In this document: piece after piece, positions 59,952-64,000 of the stretch
How positions within the stretch are numbered: the stretch's first letter is position 1
Layout of the letters: the number at the start of each line of letters is the position of its first letter
Assembly: GCA_964402975.1 (NCBI GenBank)
Contig: CAYOEM010000009.1
Coordinates: 48,777 to 112,776 of the forward strand
Length of the DNA stretch: 64,000 bases
Origin: CAMDKS01 sp964402975
GTDB lineage: Bacteria; Bdellovibrionota_B; Oligoflexia; Oligoflexales; RGVZ01
Reading direction: 5' to 3'
Made by a program: the position numbers and the translations under genes
Notes under the pieces: generated by a model
Database searches by the model: none
Told to the model about the DNA's origin: nothing
The model's input: the letters and a program-made list of their open reading frames with translations, nothing else

Positions 59952-60977
59952 ATGACTCAACAAAAAAACCATTACCTGGACTCAGGTGTTGATACGGAAA
60001 AATCTGACAACCTGGTCGACTGGCTTCAGTCGGACAGTAAACCCATGATTAGTCCATTTGGATTCGGAAAAGTTGTGGATGGCATCGGCGGATTCGCAGG
60101 ACTATTCTCTCTCAACACATCAAAGATGAAAAAACCAACCCTTGTGGCCTCTACTGATGGCATCGGTACAAAACTGCTTCTTGGTTTAAAAACTGATCGT
60201 ATAAGTACCCTTGGGCAAGATCTTGTGGCAATGTGCGTAAACGATCTCTATACCGTTGGAGCCACGCCACTATTTTTTCTCGACTACTTTGCAACCGGCC
60301 AAATTAGTTCTAGTCAATTTAAAAGCATCTTAAGCTCAATCAAAGCGTCTTGTACGCATTGCGGCATGGCTCTTTTGGGAGGTGAGACCGCAGAAATGCC
60401 CGGGCTCTACGCACCTAAGCACTTCGATTTAGCTGGTTTCGTTGTAGGTATTGTTGACGAGGAAGCAAGACTTGGGCCACACAGGACCCGGAGAGGAGAT
60501 TTACTAATTGCATTCAAATCTAGTGGATTTCACTCGAATGGTTATTCATTGATCCGAAGTTGGTTATCCAATAAAGATCGGCCGGATCTAGCTGAACAGT
60601 TGATGACGCCAACTAAGCTATATGCAGCCATTCCAGACCTTCTTGCAAGACATCCAGAGTCTTTTCACGCTCTGGCAAATATAACCGGTGGCGGTATATC
60701 GGGCAATTTGCCTAGAGTTTTAGGTTCTGATTTAAAGGCACAAATTGCGTTTGAGAAACTGCCGACGGATGATTGGATGCGACAGTTTATACGAAGCAAT
60801 GGCGCTGCGGAAAAAGATGTTGAGACCGTTTTTAATCTTGGCGTGGGGATGATCGCGATTGTCGATCAAAATCATGGCGATAAATTCATTAGAGACGCCA
60901 AAGAACTCGGATTGGATCCGCACCATATAGGTGACGTGATGAGTGGGCGCGGAGCGGCAGACGTTGAATTCATCTAG
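59952..60977 (+). CDS. purM: Phosphoribosylformylglycinamidine cyclo-ligase (AIR synthetase)
   Basis: 341-residue ATP-dependent enzyme of purine synthesis making AIR from FGAM. The start is YLDSGVDTEKSDNLVDWLQ; STDGIGTKLLLGLKT, GGETAEMPGLY and ITGGGISGNLPRVL follow the family. The ATG at 59952 follows GAGG by seven nt. It is followed by pyrB after 27 nt, not by purN as in many genomes. Normal length. Confidence 0.96.
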   Translation: MTQQKNHYLDSGVDTEKSDNLVDWLQSDSKPMISPFGFGKVVDGIGGFAGLFSLNTSKMKKPTLVASTDGIGTKLLLGLKTDRISTLGQDLVAMCVNDLYTVGATPLFFLDYFATGQISSSQFKSILSSIKASCTHCGMALLGGETAEMPGLYAPKHFDLAGFVVGIVDEEARLGPHRTRRGDLLIAFKSSGFHSNGYSLIRSWLSNKDRPDLAEQLMTPTKLYAAIPDLLARHPESFHALANITGGGISGNLPRVLGSDLKAQIAFEKLPTDDWMRQFIRSNGAAEKDVETVFNLGVGMIAIVDQNHGDKFIRDAKELGLDPHHIGDVMSGRGAADVEFI

Positions 60978-61004
60978 AGCATTAATCAATCAAGGGGGCG
61001 CAAT

Positions 61005-61994
61005 TTGAACAATCATGGACACATTCTCAGCGCATCGCAATTTGACCGTCCATTTTTGGATAAAATATATAGCCTAACTAACAAAATACGACGATTCGAT
61101 AAGAGCAAAGAAGGACTCTTGTACCTCCAGAGCCTTCTTCCGCACAAAAGGTCCATACTTTATTTCACCCAGCCCTCGACACGAACATTCCTATCTTTTC
61201 AAAGCGCCTGTCAAATCCTTGGAATGAAGACGTCTGAAATTCGAGATGCCGCGACGAGCTCGGAACGAAAAGGTGAGTCGGTGGAGGATTCTCTTCGCAC
61301 GTTCAGTTCGTATGTTGACTTGATTGTAATGCGCTCACCCGTAAGAGGTCTTTGTGACAGGATGGCAGCGATTTTAGACGCCAGCGATCGCCCAGTGCCT
61401 ATCATCAACGCTGGGAGTGGGCCGGACGAGCATCCCACCCAGGCACTGCTGGACATCTACACCCTACAGCGGAGCTTCAAAGAACTTGGAGGAATCGAGG
61501 GTAAAACTATCTGTATGGTCGGCGACCTGAAGCGGGGTCGCACGGTCAGAAGCCTTTCTAAATTGCTTACACTCTATCCAGGAGCAAAAATAATCTTTGC
61601 GTCTCCTGATGCTTTTAAGATCGAAGACGACCTTCGAGCGGTCCTTAAAGGCGAAAAAATAGAATTTTTAGAAACCTCAAATTTCAAAGACGCTATCGCC
61701 AGTAGTGACGCTGTTTATATGACCCGAATACAAGACGAGTACGACGATCAAGCTGGCGCATCGGCCAAGGTGGACACGTCCGCTTTTTGTTTGCGCGCAG
61801 AGCATCTAAAAATTATGAAAAAAACCGCCGTGATCATGCACCCACTTCCACGCAGAACAGAACTTGACCCCGCAATTGACTCGGATCCCCGCGCGAAATA
61901 TTGGCGCCAAGAGAGAAACGGCATGTGGACCAGGGTTGCTCTGATAACTACGCTACTTGGCGTAGACCACCAAATACTGCTGCCGGAGCTTTAA
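61005..61994 (+). CDS. pyrB: Aspartate carbamoyltransferase catalytic subunit
   Basis: 329 residues. Carbamoyl-phosphate motif QPSTRTFLSFQSA, the DEHPTQALLDIYTL motif and MHPLPRRTELDPAID identify the ATCase catalytic chain, first committed step of pyrimidine synthesis. The aspartate-binding domain motifs fit ATCase rather than ornithine transcarbamoylase. The TTG start at 61005 follows AAGGGGGC. No pyrI regulatory gene is adjacent. It is directly followed by the nitrilase gene (no gap). Confidence 0.94.
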   Translation: MNNHGHILSASQFDRPFLDKIYSLTNKIRRFDKSKEGLLYLQSLLPHKRSILYFTQPSTRTFLSFQSACQILGMKTSEIRDAATSSERKGESVEDSLRTFSSYVDLIVMRSPVRGLCDRMAAILDASDRPVPIINAGSGPDEHPTQALLDIYTLQRSFKELGGIEGKTICMVGDLKRGRTVRSLSKLLTLYPGAKIIFASPDAFKIEDDLRAVLKGEKIEFLETSNFKDAIASSDAVYMTRIQDEYDDQAGASAKVDTSAFCLRAEHLKIMKKTAVIMHPLPRRTELDPAIDSDPRAKYWRQERNGMWTRVALITTLLGVDHQILLPEL

Positions 61995-62837
61995 ATGCAA
62001 AAAAATCACGACACTATTACAGTTGGGCTTGTCAGCCTAACCGCCACATCTGATAAGGCAAAGAATATTGAAAAAGCTGCGGCAATGATCGAAGAGGCCT
62101 GTGTCCGCGGCGCAGAGTGGGTGTGTTTGCCGGAGATGTTTGCATATCATGGCCCGTATGATGCTTTATGGTCCAATGCGGAGTTTGAAGACGGTCCACT
62201 CAATCAATTGCTCGCTTCGTTGGCCAAAAAAAATAAGGTGGTTCTGTTCGCAGGGAGTGTAGGAGAACGGCCACCCAATTCATCGTCTGGTAAGGTTTAT
62301 AATACTCAATACATTTTCGGACGAGACGGAAGTTTGGTCGCCAAATATCGTAAAACACACCTGTTTAATTTGCTTTCCGAATCAGGTGCACCTTTATACT
62401 GCGAAAGTGATGGATATCTGGCGGGCGATCGAGCGGTCAGTTTTGAACTTGACGGATGGCGCATCGGTTTGGCCACTTGTTATGATCTTAGATTTCCTGA
62501 GTATTTTGCATCATTGGGCCGCACGTCAAAACTCGACTGCCTCTTAATACCCTCAGCATTTACGCTGCAAACAGGCATGTATCATTGGTCCGTTCTACTC
62601 AGGGCGAGAGCTATTGAGAATCTATGTTATATTCTAGCGGCGAATCAAGTGGGGCAGCACAGTCCCGGCAAGGTCTCCTATGGACATGCCTGTGTTGTGG
62701 ATCCGTGGGGAACCGTCTTGGCTGACAGTGGGCATCAAGAGCAGGTCATAGTAGCGGCGCTGCGACGTGAACTTATAAAGTCTTCCCGAAGTCAGCTGCC
62801 ATCTCTCAACAACCGCCGCCCTGAAATTTATAAATAG
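61995..62837 (+). CDS. Carbon-nitrogen hydrolase (Nit1-like amidase)
   Basis: 280 residues. Catalytic triad E47 (CLPEMFAY), K120 (YRKTHLFN) and C162 (ATCYDLRFPEY) of the nitrilase superfamily. Closest pattern is the Nit1/deaminated glutathione amidase or omega-amidase group, with RARAIENLCYILAANQ and YGHACVVDPWG; substrate not determined. The ATG at 61995 directly follows the pyrB stop and uses GGAG in the pyrB end as ribosome-binding site. It is convergent with the metalloprotease gene, three nt apart. Confidence 0.9.
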   Translation: MQKNHDTITVGLVSLTATSDKAKNIEKAAAMIEEACVRGAEWVCLPEMFAYHGPYDALWSNAEFEDGPLNQLLASLAKKNKVVLFAGSVGERPPNSSSGKVYNTQYIFGRDGSLVAKYRKTHLFNLLSESGAPLYCESDGYLAGDRAVSFELDGWRIGLATCYDLRFPEYFASLGRTSKLDCLLIPSAFTLQTGMYHWSVLLRARAIENLCYILAANQVGQHSPGKVSYGHACVVDPWGTVLADSGHQEQVIVAALRRELIKSSRSQLPSLNNRRPEIYK

Positions 62838-62840
62838 GGC

Positions 62841-63842
62841 CTACTTCTTTTTAATGGAAAACTTTTCTGTAGCAGATCCCTGAGTATCTTTAACTGTGGC
62901 GATCAAAGCTAATCCGAAACCGGCGGCAATGCCGCTGACCTCCGAGTTACTGACATAAAAGTCGCGGCCGTTTGCCGACTTAACTTTCTGCATAGCAATC
63001 GATGACGTATTCGTCGCAGAACAGCTGGTTTGGCCAAACTGCATCTTGCATACAGCTACGGTAGCGCCTTGAACCACACTCACAGCGAGCTTTGGACGAT
63101 CGGGTGCGCCACCCGTAACAAGACTCGCGTATACTTTTCTCGAGAGAGAGCCGCCCTGTTGCTGAGGTAGAGGCTGAGAGTTGGCGCCTTGTCCACTCTG
63201 GGGATTTTGCTTGGCATTCAGCAAATAATTCTTCCAAGCCTGATTTGCCCGAACAGACATATCAGAAGCGGCTTTCCTGACTCCCTCTATGTCACCCATG
63301 GTCAAATTTAATTTCGACGCATTTGTTGCGCCCATCACTTCAGAGTTTTCTTGTCGCGCCGATTTTGCGTCCGAGCAGCCTGCGCTGCCGGCATCTTTAT
63401 ACTGATCGCAAAGCCCAAAACTGTGGCCGTATTCATGAAGAGCGATAGCCTTAAGAAAATTGCCCGACGCCGATCCTGTTATCAAAATCTTGCCAGGACG
63501 CGCCGTAAAATAATTGAGTCCGGTCATGTCTCCCGGTGACATTCTAATCGTGAGGTCACCTGACTGTCCGCAGTTTACAACCTTAATGTGCCCCCAGCGG
63601 TCAATGGCGGTCGCCCACTTCTGGATCGCTTCTTGGCCTGCAGCGACCCAGTCCTGTCGGTCAGCACAAACCTCGACAGATTGATTCGGCAGCATATTGA
63701 GTATGTTTGCATTACGCGCCATGTTGTGGACGCCCCACTTCAACTGTCCACCTTCTTCGTCAGAAAAGGGCTTACATCCCGTCAAGGCCGCCGCAAGAGC
63801 CAGCCCCAAGACCATCAAATTTTTTGGATTTTTTGAGCCCAA
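62841..63842 (-). CDS. Lipoprotein zinc metalloprotease-like protein (metzincin pattern)
   Basis: 333 residues. Lipobox LTGC with Cys 23. Zinc site HEYGHSFGLCD: H136, E137, H140, G143 and D146, the metzincin HExxHxxGxx(H/D) motif with Asp as third ligand, like snapalysin. A Met at 170 (SEVMGATN) fits the Met-turn. The catalytic domain is about 50-180, followed by a helical region and a C-terminal beta region (about 240-333). The TTG at 63842 has GGAGGG six nt upstream. Target is unknown. Confidence 0.85.
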   Translation of the reverse strand: MGSKNPKNLMVLGLALAAALTGCKPFSDEEGGQLKWGVHNMARNANILNMLPNQSVEVCADRQDWVAAGQEAIQKWATAIDRWGHIKVVNCGQSGDLTIRMSPGDMTGLNYFTARPGKILITGSASGNFLKAIALHEYGHSFGLCDQYKDAGSAGCSDAKSARQENSEVMGATNASKLNLTMGDIEGVRKAASDMSVRANQAWKNYLLNAKQNPQSGQGANSQPLPQQQGGSLSRKVYASLVTGGAPDRPKLAVSVVQGATVAVCKMQFGQTSCSATNTSSIAMQKVKSANGRDFYVSNSEVSGIAAGFGLALIATVKDTQGSATEKFSIKKK

Positions 63843-64000
63843 CGTCGCCCTCCAGGTATTACGTATCGGAAAAACCTCGACGCCTCTGAAGATTGTCCAA
63901 ATTATCCTCTTAAAATTAGTACTTTATCTAGCCTTATTGAGTCCTGAATGGTGTCCTTGAGGTCTAAGTATTGGCGTCACAAAGCATAACCGCGCAAAGC
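63843..64000. other. Right-end flank upstream of the metalloprotease gene
   Basis: 158 nt to the window edge, with the metalloprotease ribosome-binding site at its left. No feature is clear; a neighbouring gene may start beyond the edge. Confidence 0.4.

Noticed and set aside
1..64000. CRISPR array, integrated phage or insertion sequences
   Set aside because: No regularly spaced repeats, transposase, integrase or phage structural genes were found; the gene content is consistently core-type.

Overview
This is a 64-kb stretch of a Gram-negative, flagellated bacterial chromosome. It is gene-dense, with short intergenic gaps, frequent GTG and TTG starts, and several gene pairs with overlapping stop or start codons. 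LPS heptose synthesis (hldD), an Omp85-type outer-membrane protein, an OmpA-type protein and many lipoproteins show a diderm envelope. The flagellar gene order, the sigma-54-like and sigma-28-like promoter sequences and the many exported proteins of unknown family fit a Bdellovibrionota/Oligoflexia or other delta-type lineage. That placement is inference. No rRNA operon, transposase, integrase, prophage or CRISPR array was seen, so this looks like core chromosome.

Layout. 1-4.5 kb: 5' end of glmU (minus), a HEAT-repeat protein, a VOC protein, alanine racemase, and an exported protein built from four cysteine-pair repeats. 4.7-9.7 kb: the classical rpmH-rnpA-yidD-yidC-jag-mnmE cluster, here without dnaA beside it. 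9.7-20.7 kb: a GYF_2-like membrane protein, a phosphohexomutase, an outer-membrane beta-barrel protein, ssb, two lipoproteins and smc. 20.7-25.3 kb: a single-POTRA Omp85-like protein coupled to hldD, a TatA/B protein, lysA and a c-type cytochrome lipoprotein.

25.8-38.9 kb is one long flagellar operon: fliL, fliM, fliN, fliO, fliP, fliQ, fliR, flhB, flhA, flhF, flhG, a FliA-type sigma factor, cheY, a PilZ-like protein and a coiled-coil/HTH membrane protein. It supplies the C-ring (FliM/N), the export gate (FliO/P/Q/R, FlhB/A), the placement and number GTPase/ATPase pair (FlhF/G), the late-gene sigma factor and the motor response regulator. The flagellin gene at 56.9-57.8 kb lies elsewhere. It carries a sigma-28-like promoter and sits beside a small Fis-type HTH gene with a good sigma-54 promoter.

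38.9-64 kb holds two alpha/beta hydrolases, a flippase-like membrane protein, a vWA lipoprotein, a tandem pseudo-receiver/TPR protein, PEP carboxykinase, an FAD-linked oxidase, purC, UDP-glucuronate decarboxylase, sucC-sucD followed by a degenerate macro-domain-like protein and dacB, tRNA-Ile(GAT), fpg, an OmpA-like protein, purM-pyrB-nitrilase, and a lipoprotein metalloprotease.

The points most worth a second look are the four-repeat cysteine protein, the reduced macro domain in the sucCD-dacB unit, the sigma-54-driven stand-alone HTH next to flagellin, the receiver-TPR protein whose phosphoacceptor is Glu, the single-POTRA Omp85 protein, and FliO with an AMIN-like periplasmic domain. No wholly new multi-gene system could be demonstrated from sequence alone.
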